Shown in pieces: positions 8,312 to 16,061 of a stretch of 64,000 bases of DNA. Every line of letters begins with the position of its first letter. Position 1 is the first letter of the stretch. Location: contig CADCKQ010000002.1 of the NCBI GenBank assembly GCA_902802045.1, positions 1 to 64,000 of the forward strand, read 5' to 3'. Source of the stretch: Oscillospiraceae bacterium. GTDB lineage: Bacteria; Bacillota; Clostridia; Oscillospirales; Oscillospiraceae. Under the pieces are notes generated by a model. That model was not told where the DNA came from. It made no database searches and saw nothing but the letters and a program-made list of their open reading frames with translations. A program made the position numbers and the translations under genes.

Positions 8312-8380
8312 TACGAAATCTCCTGGCAGCAGGCATATCGTCCGATGAGATATTTCCGAAAAAAATCAACACGAAACTGC

Positions 8381-8409
8381 TTGAAACATCAGTCACGGAG
8401 TGGTATTCT
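8381..8409 (+). promoter_or_regulatory. Promoter of the mgtE transcript
   Basis: TTGAAA at 8381-8386, 17-nt spacer, TATTCT at 8404-8409. Transcription would begin near 8416 and give a leader of about 180 nt before mgtE. I could not recognise an M-box (ykoK) aptamer in this leader. Confidence 0.6.
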
Positions 8410-8448
8410 TACAAAGCCAAATAATTATTTTTAAAAGGAGGAAACGTC

Positions 8449-8535
8449 ATGGACAGTGGAAGTAGTACCGGCACGACGGCAGACCGAAGTAGGCGCGGAA
8501 AACCACGATCCGTGCGTTTCCGCATCTGTCGATAA
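8449..8535 (+). CDS. Possible 28-codon leader peptide upstream of mgtE
   Basis: ATG at 8449 with an excellent AAGGAGG at 8435-8441 (7-nt spacing) and TAA at 8533-8535. The peptide is short, basic and rich in Ser and Arg (five Ser, eight Arg). It ends 62 nt before mgtE and is inside the predicted transcript. Leader peptides control Mg2+ transporter genes such as mgtA in enterobacteria; the same logic here is only an inference. It could also be a non-functional small ORF that happens to have a good RBS. Confidence 0.4.
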   Translation: MDSGSSTGTTADRSRRGKPRSVRFRICR

Positions 8536-8597
8536 GGTTTTGCTCTGCGTGTCGGGCTTCCAAATCCGGAATATTTCCGTAAAGAGGAGGAAAACCG

Positions 8598-9974
8598 ATG
8601 GCAGTACACAATGTAACCGTCGAGAAGACGATCAAAGCGCTCCTCGATGAAAAAAAGTATCCGACCCTCAAGGATATCCTGATCACAATGGAGCCCGCGG
8701 ATATCGCGGCTGTCTTTGAGGAGCTCGATGAGCAGCGAATGCCGCTTCTGTTCCGTCTGCTGCCCAAGGAGACGGCGGCGGAGACTTTCGCGGAGCTCGA
8801 GCCCGAGTGGCAGGAGCTTCTGATCCGGGGCTTCTCGGATACCGAACTTAACGAAGTCGTCAACGAGCTCTACGTTGACGACGCAGCCGATCTGGTCGAA
8901 GAGATGCCCGCGAATGTGGTCAAAAGGATCCTCTCGCAGGCAGATCCCCAGATGAGGAAAGAGATCAACGAGATCCTGCAGTACCCCGAGAACTCCGCAG
9001 GCTCGATCATGACCACCGAGTATGTCTCCCTGAGGCCCTCGATGACCGTATCCGAAGCGATCACGAGGATCCGCAGGACCGCGATAAACAAGGAGACAAT
9101 ATACACCTGTTACGTCACTCTTGACAGAAAGATCCTCGGGACAGTTTCCGTCAAGGATCTGCTTACCTGTATCGACGATGATACGCCCGTCTCGGAGATC
9201 ATGGACGAGAACATCATCGCGGTCAGTACCCACAGCGACCAGGAGGAAGTTGCCCAGACCCTCTCGAAATACAATTTCGTGGCGCTTCCCGTAGTCGATA
9301 CGGGCGGCCTCATGGTCGGTATCGTAACCTTCGACGACGCGATGGACGTTATCGTCGAAGAGACCACGGAAGATATCGAAAAGATGGCCGGTATGCTTCC
9401 TTCCGAGAAGACCTACCTGCGCTCCAACCCCTGGGATCTTTTCAAGCACAGGATCCCGTGGCTGGCTCTTCTGATGGTGTCGGCCACCTTTACCGGGCTG
9501 ATCATCACAAGCTTTGAAAACGCTCTGGCAGCCCAGGTCGTGCTCACGGCATTCATACCTATGCTTATGGACACCGGAGGCAACTCCGGCTCCCAGTCCT
9601 CCGTTACGGTCATCCGTGCGCTGAGCCTTGGAGAGATCGATTTCTCTGATCTCCCGGGAGTCGTGTGGAAGGAGATCAGGACCGCCGTGCTCTGCGGTTT
9701 CGCGCTCTCGGCTCTGTGCTTCGCGAAGATAATGATCTTCGACAGACTCCTCCTCGGGAACACGGATATCACGGTCACGATGGCCTTCGTTGTCTGCTTC
9801 GCGATGGCGATTACAGTTGTAATAGCCAAGGTGGTCGGTTCCACACTTCCTTTGTTTGCGAAAAAGCTCGGCTTCGACCCGGCCGTTATGGCAAGCCCCT
9901 TCATTACGACGATAGTCGACGCGCTGTCGCTTCTTGTCTATTTCAGCATCGCGAGAGCCATTCTTTTCAACTGA
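8598..9974 (+). CDS. mgtE: Magnesium transporter MgtE
   Basis: 458 aa, the normal size. The order is that of MgtE: an N-terminal superhelical domain (about 1-130), two CBS domains (about 135-255; IMTTEYVSLRPSMTV starts the first), a plug helix, then five membrane helices. The pore signature PMLMDTGGNSGSQSS lies near residue 315. The CBS and N domains close the channel when cytosolic Mg2+ is high, so the protein is self-gating. The start ATG has GAGGAGG 7 nt upstream. A terminator follows, so it is monocistronic apart from the possible leader peptide. Confidence 0.95.
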   Translation: MAVHNVTVEKTIKALLDEKKYPTLKDILITMEPADIAAVFEELDEQRMPLLFRLLPKETAAETFAELEPEWQELLIRGFSDTELNEVVNELYVDDAADLVEEMPANVVKRILSQADPQMRKEINEILQYPENSAGSIMTTEYVSLRPSMTVSEAITRIRRTAINKETIYTCYVTLDRKILGTVSVKDLLTCIDDDTPVSEIMDENIIAVSTHSDQEEVAQTLSKYNFVALPVVDTGGLMVGIVTFDDAMDVIVEETTEDIEKMAGMLPSEKTYLRSNPWDLFKHRIPWLALLMVSATFTGLIITSFENALAAQVVLTAFIPMLMDTGGNSGSQSSVTVIRALSLGEIDFSDLPGVVWKEIRTAVLCGFALSALCFAKIMIFDRLLLGNTDITVTMAFVVCFAMAITVVIAKVVGSTLPLFAKKLGFDPAVMASPFITTIVDALSLLVYFSIARAILFN

Positions 9975-9988
9975 ATACCCCGAAATAT

Positions 9989-10020
9989 AAAAAGCTTTGG
10001 ACACGTTTCAGAGCTTTTTT
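9989..10020 (+). terminator. Terminator of mgtE
   Basis: AAAAAGCT / AGCTTTTT stem with further pairing inside and a T-rich tail, 15 nt after the stop codon. Confidence 0.8.
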
Positions 10021-10050
10021 TATTTTTTAAAAAATATTTCAATTTTTCCC

Positions 10051-10081
10051 TTGACATTCCACCTTATGGAAGGCTTATTCT
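10051..10081 (+). promoter_or_regulatory. MerR-type promoter with 19-nt spacer
   Basis: TTGACA at 10051-10056 and TATTCT at 10076-10081 are separated by 19 nt, the overlong spacing that MerR activators correct by twisting the DNA. The dyad TTCC-N7-GGAA (10057-10071) sits in the spacer. This supports autoregulation by the MerR gene that follows. Confidence 0.75.
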
Positions 10082-10123
10082 CGTTTCAGAAATAAGCGCT
10101 GCACCCGTGAAAAGGAGCTTGAT

Positions 10124-10765
10124 ATGAAGATCAACCAGGCTGAGGAGCTTGCCGGAATCACAAAAAAGAATATCCGCTTCTATGAAGAGCAGGGGCTGAT
10201 CAGACCGGGCAGGGATCCGGGAAACGGCTACCGCGAGTACACGCTCTCCGACGTTGAACAGCTCAAACGCGTAAAGCTGCTCCGAAGTCTCGATGTCCCC
10301 TGCGAAAAGATCCGGGAGATGACGGAAGGGAAGCTGAGCCTGAAAAAGTGTATGGAGGATCAGGAGATCTTTCTCAAGCACAGGCAGGACGATATGAAGA
10401 GGATGCAGGAGATGTGCGCGGAGATCTCATCCGGTGCCTCCGCCTTTGATGAGCTTAAGACCGACGGATATTTTGAAACAATGAAGAAACTCGAAGAAGG
10501 AGGAGCACAGTTCATGAATGCAAACAGGACCGACGTAAGCAAAAGCAGACGCGGGGCGATCATCGCGGCGGCTGTATTTCTGGCCATCATGGCAGCTTAT
10601 GTGATCATAATACTCTGGGGGAACAGTCAGGATCCTCTCCCTGTCCCCGTGCTTATCTTTATTCTGCTTATCCCCGCGGCGGTCGCGGCGGGAGTTATAA
10701 TCGCGCTCAGACAGAGAATTAAAGAAATAAAAGGAGGAGAACTCGATGACGCTCGTAAGTATTGA
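10124..10765 (+). CDS. MerR-family regulator with C-terminal membrane segments
   Basis: 213 aa. The MerR winged helix is clear: KINQAEELAGITKKNIRFYEEQGLI at the N-terminus (tract abbreviated here by its start KINQAEELAG and end RFYEEQGLI), NGYREYTLSDVEQLK, and a coiled dimerisation helix to about residue 125. Unusually, residues about 145-200 contain two hydrophobic helices separated by a short polar turn, so the regulator is probably membrane-bound. It would bind the 19-nt-spacer promoter upstream. It overlaps the ybjQ-like gene by 20 nt, so the two are co-translated. The signal sensed is unknown. Confidence 0.85.
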   Translation: MKINQAEELAGITKKNIRFYEEQGLIRPGRDPGNGYREYTLSDVEQLKRVKLLRSLDVPCEKIREMTEGKLSLKKCMEDQEIFLKHRQDDMKRMQEMCAEISSGASAFDELKTDGYFETMKKLEEGGAQFMNANRTDVSKSRRGAIIAAAVFLAIMAAYVIIILWGNSQDPLPVPVLIFILLIPAAVAAGVIIALRQRIKEIKGGELDDARKY

Positions 10766-11063
10766 TACGATCCCCGGCAGAGAATTTGAAGTACTCGGGA
10801 TCGTGAAGGGAACGGTCGTACAGACAAAAAACTTCGGAAAAGACTTCATGGCGGGTATGAAGACCCTGGTCGGAGGTGAGATCACCGGCTACACCGAGAT
10901 GCTGACCGAAGCCAGGCAGATCGCCACAAAGCGCATGGTCGATGAAGCGGAGGCACTGTCTGCCGACGCGATAGTAGGAGTCAGATACGGCTCCTCTCAG
11001 ATCATGCAGGGAGCGGCTGAAGTGATAGCTTACGGAACTGCCGTGAGATTTATCGAAAAGTGA
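10746..11063 (+). CDS. YbjQ/UPF0145 family protein
   Basis: 105 aa, full length for the family. Conserved features are the N-terminal IPGREFEVLGIVKG, the KTLVGGEITGYTEML helix and DAIVGVRYGSS near residue 75. YbjQ-like proteins form pentamers and are often annotated as heavy-metal-binding, but no function is firmly established. AGGAGGAG lies inside the end of the MerR gene. A strong terminator follows, making a two-gene unit. Pairing with a membrane-bound MerR regulator suggests an envelope or stress role; this is inference. Confidence 0.85.
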   Translation: MTLVSIDTIPGREFEVLGIVKGTVVQTKNFGKDFMAGMKTLVGGEITGYTEMLTEARQIATKRMVDEAEALSADAIVGVRYGSSQIMQGAAEVIAYGTAVRFIEK

Positions 11064-11088
11064 CAGGGATCAGTAAAGAGCAAAGCAG

Positions 11089-11117
11089 GGAGGACTGAAG
11101 CGTTCAGTCCTCCTTGG
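11089..11117 (+). terminator. Terminator of the merR-ybjQ-like operon
   Basis: Perfect 11-bp stem GGAGGACTGAA / TTCAGTCCTCC with a 3-nt loop, followed by TTGGTATTT. Confidence 0.8.
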
Positions 11118-11156
11118 TATTTCTGACGTATAAGATTATATTTGCTTACGGGATAA

Positions 11157-11924
11157 ATGAATGCTATGATATATCGGAATTCGGCCGACGGGTGTACAGG
11201 AGTTTCGGAAATGAAAGACGGGACACGGAAAACTGAAGAGTTCAGGGCCGGTATATATACGGTCAGCGTATATCCTTCTGAGTCGGAACGGGCCCCGGTC
11301 GTATATCTGCCCGATATTGCCGGCGGCGGGGAAGAGCTGCTCTCCTCCTGCAGGAAGCTTGACTGTCCTCCCTTTCACCTGGTCACGGTGCATATCACCG
11401 ACTGGGACAGGGCACTCTCGCCCTGGCCTGCGCGCTCTCCGGGAATAACGGAGGCTGTGTCGAAGGATATGGGAAAAGCGCCTTTTACCATGCGGATCTT
11501 TGAGGACTCCGTGATCCCGGAAGCGGAGAAGCTCCTGGGAGCCGGAAAGGTGAAGAGGGTCCTCTGCGGATACTCGATGGCGGGACTTTTCGCTGCCTCG
11601 GCGCCATTTCTCTCGAGGAGCTTCGACTCGATCGTCTGCTGTTCGGCGGTCCTGTGGTACCCCGGCTTCCCGGGATATTTTCTCTCGCACGCCTTCCTGA
11701 AAAGGCCGGAAAGCGCCTATTTCTCACTCGGGGACAGCGAGTCGGAGACAGGAAACGCTTTCTTCGAAAAAGTGACCGGGGAGATCTCCGCAGAGTGAGG
11801 AAAGCGCGGAGCGCGCTCCGTTTTTGAGATCAGCCCCGGAGACCACCTCACAGAGCCGTACACAAGGCTTGCAAGAGGCATCGCGTGGACCATGGATACA
11901 GAAAACACCGGAAACGGTCAATAA
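11157..11924 (+). pseudogene. Alpha/beta-hydrolase (esterase) split by an in-frame TGA
   Basis: The first part (11157-11798) encodes 213 aa with the nucleophile elbow GYSMAGLFAA near residue 138 and typical putative-esterase features (LGDSESETGN). TGA at 11796-11798 stops it before the catalytic His. Reading on in the same frame gives 41 more codons ending TAA at 11922-11924. These contain VFEISPGDHLTEPYTR and GIAWTM, which match the C-terminus expected of this esterase family, including the probable catalytic His in GDH. So the gene is a fresh nonsense pseudogene, a read-through product or a sequencing error. A hairpin with a T-run begins nine nt past the TGA. Confidence 0.7.
11807..11825 (+). 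terminator. GC hairpin with T-run just after the internal TGA
   Basis: CGGAGCG / CGCTCCG is a perfect palindrome at 11807-11820 followed by TTTTT. An alternative fold is AGCGCG-GAG-CGCGCT. It would terminate transcription inside the former coding frame, or could form a stem downstream of a recoded UGA. Confidence 0.5.
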
Positions 11925-11945
11925 TATAAAGAGACGGTAAGCTGC

Positions 11946-13886
11946 ATGAAAACTTATCTTCTTTCGGAAAAAGAATTGTTTGAAACACCGCTCGGGATAT
12001 TCTCGAAATACGGGACCAAAGCCGCTCCGACAGACTTCGCGATAGCGCTCGGCGCCTCGGTCTCGGGGATCGACTTCACCTCCGAGGGGACGGAGCTCAA
12101 GCACAGGACAGGCTATTACTGGCTGCGCTTCGACAATCTGCGCGACTCGGGCGTGGTGGCGCTGAGCAACGGCTATAAAAGCACGATGAACTTTCAGTTC
12201 AGAACGGGCGGGATCCGTCCGGTGCTCGAGCTGTCGTCCGTGCCTGCCCCATACAGGAAAGCAGAGATAAACGCGTCGGGTATAAAGGAGATCCGTTTCG
12301 GCGAATATCCGCAGTCCGCTGTATCTCCCGCGCTTCATGAGACACTGGAGGAGAAGTTCGGGAGCGGAAAGCTCGCCCCTACAGGCTATACATACAGCAC
12401 GGACACTGTGAGACATGATGATTTTCTGACCAGAGTCTCTCTTTCCAAAATTGAGGAGTATGAATTTGAAGGCAGAAGATTTGTAAGGATTAAGGCCAAT
12501 TCCTGCTACAGCGGCCTGCCCTTTACGCTCTCCAACGGCTGTGAGTACATAGACGGGGATACGGTCTGGATCGAGACAGAGAGCGTTGTCTGGCTTGAAG
12601 ACGAGATGACGGGAAAGCTGGTATCGAAACAGATCCTGGTTTCCGGCATTCCTTTCAGGCACAGGGACAGACATGTCAGAAGCCAGAAATACAATTACGA
12701 GATCTCGGATCTCAGGCTCTTTCTCGACCGCTGCTTCTCAGCCGAGGCCTTTGCTTCAGTAAAGGAAACGGCAGGGGAGAGCCTCTCCGCCGGGACCGGG
12801 ACTGAGAAAGCTCCGCTGCCCAGACTGAATCCTTACGGTTTCAGTTTCGATAAAGTTACGGAAGAGGATATCATCAGGGGCGCGATACAGAGCGATGTCG
12901 CCGTCTTCCTGCACGGAAGATCGAGCGAGGGCAAGTCCGCGAGGGTCAAGCAGCTGGACCCGGACTGCGTCATCATCTATCTGAGAAACGCTACGCCGGA
13001 CAGCCTAAACGGCAAGAGCGTATACAATGCGCAGACCGGCGAGATGACGGATATTCCTCCCGCCTGGTACGTAAAGCTCAAGGAAAAATGCGAGTCGGAG
13101 CCGGATAAGCTACATATCGTCTTTTTCGACGAGCTGACAAATGCTCTGCCCTCGATCCAGGGCATGGCCTTCAATATAATCCTTGAAAAAGAGGTAAACG
13201 GGAAATGGCTGCTTCCGGAAAACGCCAGGATAGCTGCCGCGGGCAACGACCTGAACGACTCGCTGGCAGCAAACCGTATGGCCGAGCCGCTTTTCAACCG
13301 CTTTGCCCATGTCTATATCAATACTACGGCGAAAAGCTGGCTCAGGTGGGCCTCGACGCCCGAGAGCAGCTATAAGCGCCTGGACAATGTCCGGCCCGAA
13401 AAACATCCGAAGATCCATCCTGCCGTTTTTGCCTATATCGCCTGCAAGTCCGGAAGAGGTGATGAAGTCCTGAGAACGCCGTTCACGGGCGATCTGCCGA
13501 ATGCCGATCCCCGCAAGTGGGAGATGGCCTCGAAGCTGCTATACTCGGCGAAACAGCCGGAAATGCTCCGCTCTCTGATAGGCGGGGAGCTGACTGAAGA
13601 TTTCGTTGCTTTCGCCAGACAGCGGGTCCTGACTGTTGATGACGTGCTTGGCGGGAACTACACTCAGGAGGACATGGAGATGGACACCTCCCAGAAGTTT
13701 GCAACGGCTGTGAGTCTCTCCTGCGTCGACGACAGCGATTTCGACAAAGTCAGGGAGTTTATGAAGCTCATAGGCCCGGAGCCCAGAGCAGCATTTGAAT
13801 CCATGTGGGCAGCGGGGGATGAGAAACGGCTTGAAAAAATAGCGGAGATCCGCCTTATCGAGAGCGGCTCCGGGGAGAACGCTTAG
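11946..13886 (+). CDS. MoxR-type AAA+ ATPase with N-terminal DUF6273-like region
   Basis: 646 aa. Residues about 45-240 recall the DUF6273-type module: TGYYWLRFDN, GGIRPVLEL, then FGEYPQSAVSP and VWLEDEMTGKLVSKQIL. The ATPase core begins near 300: Walker A HGRSSEGKS (323-331), Walker B IVFFDEL near 391, sensor region AAGNDLNDS, and a likely arginine-finger stretch EPLFNRFAHV. MoxR ATPases act as chaperones with von Willebrand A partners. Its stop codon overlaps the GTG start of exactly such a partner, so the two surely work together. The substrate is unknown. The RBS before the ATG is weak. Confidence 0.8.
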   Translation: MKTYLLSEKELFETPLGIFSKYGTKAAPTDFAIALGASVSGIDFTSEGTELKHRTGYYWLRFDNLRDSGVVALSNGYKSTMNFQFRTGGIRPVLELSSVPAPYRKAEINASGIKEIRFGEYPQSAVSPALHETLEEKFGSGKLAPTGYTYSTDTVRHDDFLTRVSLSKIEEYEFEGRRFVRIKANSCYSGLPFTLSNGCEYIDGDTVWIETESVVWLEDEMTGKLVSKQILVSGIPFRHRDRHVRSQKYNYEISDLRLFLDRCFSAEAFASVKETAGESLSAGTGTEKAPLPRLNPYGFSFDKVTEEDIIRGAIQSDVAVFLHGRSSEGKSARVKQLDPDCVIIYLRNATPDSLNGKSVYNAQTGEMTDIPPAWYVKLKEKCESEPDKLHIVFFDELTNALPSIQGMAFNIILEKEVNGKWLLPENARIAAAGNDLNDSLAANRMAEPLFNRFAHVYINTTAKSWLRWASTPESSYKRLDNVRPEKHPKIHPAVFAYIACKSGRGDEVLRTPFTGDLPNADPRKWEMASKLLYSAKQPEMLRSLIGGELTEDFVAFARQRVLTVDDVLGGNYTQEDMEMDTSQKFATAVSLSCVDDSDFDKVREFMKLIGPEPRAAFESMWAAGDEKRLEKIAEIRLIESGSGENA

Positions 13887-15262
13887 TGGAGAAGCTCAGA
13901 AAGCGGCTTCTGGTCAGATACCCCTTCTTCGGGAGCATTACTGCCGGAGCGAGATTCATTGAAAACGAAGATATCCTCTCTTCCGCCACTGACGGGAGGG
14001 ATATCTTCTATAATCCCGGATATCTTGCTTCTCTTTCGGATGAAGGGAAGCTTTTCGTGCTTGCCCACGAGGTCTGCCATATAGCCTTCGACCATGTGTT
14101 CAGGAGCGCCGGCAAGGATCCGGATCTCTGGGATCTTGCGACGGACGCTGTAGTCAACGCCTACCTTGAAAGCGACGGCCTGCCCCTGACAGAAGGAGCA
14201 GTGGATATGCCTGAGGCTCTCGATTACGACGCTGAAAGCTTCTATCTGCTGCTGGCCGGCGATCTGTCGGAGGAGAAAGACGACACCGATCCTTCGGGAA
14301 GCGAAGCGCCCGAGACGAAAAAAGACGCTCTGTTTCAGAAAAGTCAGGGGGGCAGCAGATCAAAAGGAGAAGCAAGCCAGGAGAAGAACAGGGAAAAAGG
14401 CGGTCAGATGCAGGGAAACTCCGCAGGGAAGGACAAGCGGGGAGCCGGTCATGACAGCCATGAGCTCTGGGAAGAGGCTTTGAAAAAACGGCAGGAACAG
14501 GGAAGCATGCCCTCTTCCGAAGAGAGTCAGGACCCTGTATCGGAGGCTGTAGACAGATGCTCGGCTCTCGGCGAGAAGGAGGCCTTTAAGGAAAACGAGA
14601 TCGAGCGCAGGAAACAACTCGAGGAGCTCAGGAACTCTCTCGCGAGCTCTTCCGGCGGATACGGCAGCGGTGACGGGGAAGAACTTCGCAGGCGCTTTTC
14701 TGTCGGGCGCGCGAGGCCGTTTTTCGAATGGAGAAGGCTGCTGCACGAGGCTGTCAAATACAATGTCGACTGGTCCTTTGAAAACGCCGAGATAGAGGAA
14801 GGGGTCGTCAATGCCAGATTGGAGGAAATACCCTGGCCCGAGACCGAAGTCGTTCTGGATACCAGCGGCTCTGTGGACGAGGTGCTGCTCAAGAGCTTTC
14901 TTCGCGAGTGCAAAAACATCCTCATGCTCTCAAGCCTCAGAGTCGGCTGCTTCGATACGAAGTTTTACGGCTTCAATGAGATACGTGATGAGTCGGATAT
15001 TGACGCTCTTGAGTTTCCGGGCGGGGGAGGCACTGATTTCAACGCGGCGATCGGAGCTTTTACAAACCGGGTCGAGAACAAGATCATCTTCACCGACGGA
15101 AGGGCGAGAATGCCCGGCAAGCCCTGTGACGCTCTCTGGATCGTATTCGGAAACTACAGAATAGATCCTCCGGGAGGGAAGGTGCTGTATGTGGATGAAG
15201 AAAAGCTTAAAAAGCTGATGGGAAACGGAGCGGAGATACAGAGCGATGTCACTCAGAAATGA
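13886..15262 (+). CDS. Metallopeptidase-like / VWA-like protein (DUF2201 type)
   Basis: 458 aa, GTG start sharing one base with the previous stop. The N-terminal domain carries the zinc motif HEVCH (residues 61-65) in the context LAHEVCHIAFDHVFR. A long charged, low-complexity linker (about 130-265) rich in K, E, S and G follows. The C-terminal VWA-like domain has the MIDAS motif DTSGS (325-329) and FPGGGGTDF near 378, where the metal-coordinating Thr would lie. DUF2201-type proteins are typically encoded beside MoxR ATPases, as here. I infer a metal-dependent adaptor, possibly with peptidase activity, remodelled by the ATPase. Confidence 0.85.
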   Translation: MEKLRKRLLVRYPFFGSITAGARFIENEDILSSATDGRDIFYNPGYLASLSDEGKLFVLAHEVCHIAFDHVFRSAGKDPDLWDLATDAVVNAYLESDGLPLTEGAVDMPEALDYDAESFYLLLAGDLSEEKDDTDPSGSEAPETKKDALFQKSQGGSRSKGEASQEKNREKGGQMQGNSAGKDKRGAGHDSHELWEEALKKRQEQGSMPSSEESQDPVSEAVDRCSALGEKEAFKENEIERRKQLEELRNSLASSSGGYGSGDGEELRRRFSVGRARPFFEWRRLLHEAVKYNVDWSFENAEIEEGVVNARLEEIPWPETEVVLDTSGSVDEVLLKSFLRECKNILMLSSLRVGCFDTKFYGFNEIRDESDIDALEFPGGGGTDFNAAIGAFTNRVENKIIFTDGRARMPGKPCDALWIVFGNYRIDPPGGKVLYVDEEKLKKLMGNGAEIQSDVTQK

Positions 15263-16010
15263 AATAATATCATATATATCCGCCCAGTACGGAGCAGAGG
15301 CGGAATATCCGTGGAAGAGCTACAGGAACTACTGTGTGTTCAGGCGAAAAGACTCCGGAAAGTGGTTTGCGATCATAATGGATATCTCCTCCGGTAAGCT
15401 CGGACTAGAAGGTGAAGGAAAGACCGATATCATCGATCTGAAGACCGGACCCATGCTCGCGGATCTTCTGAGAGGCAATGACGGATATCTGCCTGCCTAC
15501 CATCTCAGCAAAGAAAACTGGATAACGGTACTGCTCGACGGAAGTGTCGGGCTTTCGGACATATGTGCGCTCATAGACATCAGCTACAGTAACACGGGAA
15601 AGAGACCGGAAAACCTAAGCAAAAAAGAGCGGATCCGCACCTGGCTGGTAGCCGCGAACCCGAAGTATTACGATCTCGATGCCGTGATTGAAAAAGACCC
15701 TGACAAAGATTTTATCTGGAAGCAGAGCAGCAATATAAAGCCGGGAGATACGGTCTATATATACATGGCAGCTCCGTTTTCCTCGATAAGATACAAGTGC
15801 AAGGCTGTCGAGACCGATATCCCCTATGAGTACGGGGACGAAAATGTCCGTATGAAGAAGATAATGAAGCTTAGGATGCTCAAAAAATATGATGGCGTTC
15901 CGATAGACCGCGAAATGCTCAGAAGTCACGATGTCCGTTATGTAAGGGGCCCGAGAAGCATGCCGGATTCGCTGGAGCGCGAGATCGAAGAGCTCTATCC
16001 GGAGAAGTAA
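15246..16010 (+). CDS. MmcQ/YjbR-like domain fused to an EVE/PUA-like domain
   Basis: 254 aa, overlapping the VWA gene by 17 nt. Residues 1-115 look like MmcQ/YjbR (YPWKSYRNYCVFRR, KWFAIIMDIS, GYLPAYHLSKENWITVLLDG). Residues about 128-250 look like an EVE-type PUA fold: RTWLVAANPKYYDLDA, the aromatic DFIWKQSSNIKPGDTVYIY, then a strand ending YKCKAVET. EVE domains bind modified bases in DNA or RNA and are often joined to restriction ATPases. Tight coupling to a MoxR-VWA pair makes recognition of modified nucleic acid a plausible job for this operon. That is inference. Confidence 0.75.
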   Translation: MSLRNEIISYISAQYGAEAEYPWKSYRNYCVFRRKDSGKWFAIIMDISSGKLGLEGEGKTDIIDLKTGPMLADLLRGNDGYLPAYHLSKENWITVLLDGSVGLSDICALIDISYSNTGKRPENLSKKERIRTWLVAANPKYYDLDAVIEKDPDKDFIWKQSSNIKPGDTVYIYMAAPFSSIRYKCKAVETDIPYEYGDENVRMKKIMKLRMLKKYDGVPIDREMLRSHDVRYVRGPRSMPDSLEREIEELYPEK

Positions 16011-16048
16011 AAAAAGACAAAGGCAGAGAAATTGCCTTTGTCTTTTTT
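16011..16048. terminator. Bidirectional terminator
   Basis: AAAAAGACAAAGGCA / TGCCTTTGTCTTTTT stem between convergent genes, with A-run on one side and T-run on the other. Confidence 0.85.
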
Positions 16049-16061
16049 GATGAAATCTATT

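Noticed and set aside
8416..8597. M-box (ykoK) magnesium riboswitch ahead of mgtE
   Set aside because: I looked for the conserved core and could not find it; a covariance search would settle it.
8409..10004. Long open frame on the minus strand across mgtE (531 codons)
   Set aside because: Opposite an unmistakable mgtE with good RBS; composition is an antisense artefact of its codon use, and it has no family features.
11796..11825. Selenocysteine codon with a SECIS-like hairpin
   Set aside because: A stem does follow the TGA, but the hairpin plus T-run fits a terminator equally well, the position is not conserved as Sec/Cys in esterases, and no sel gene is in the window.
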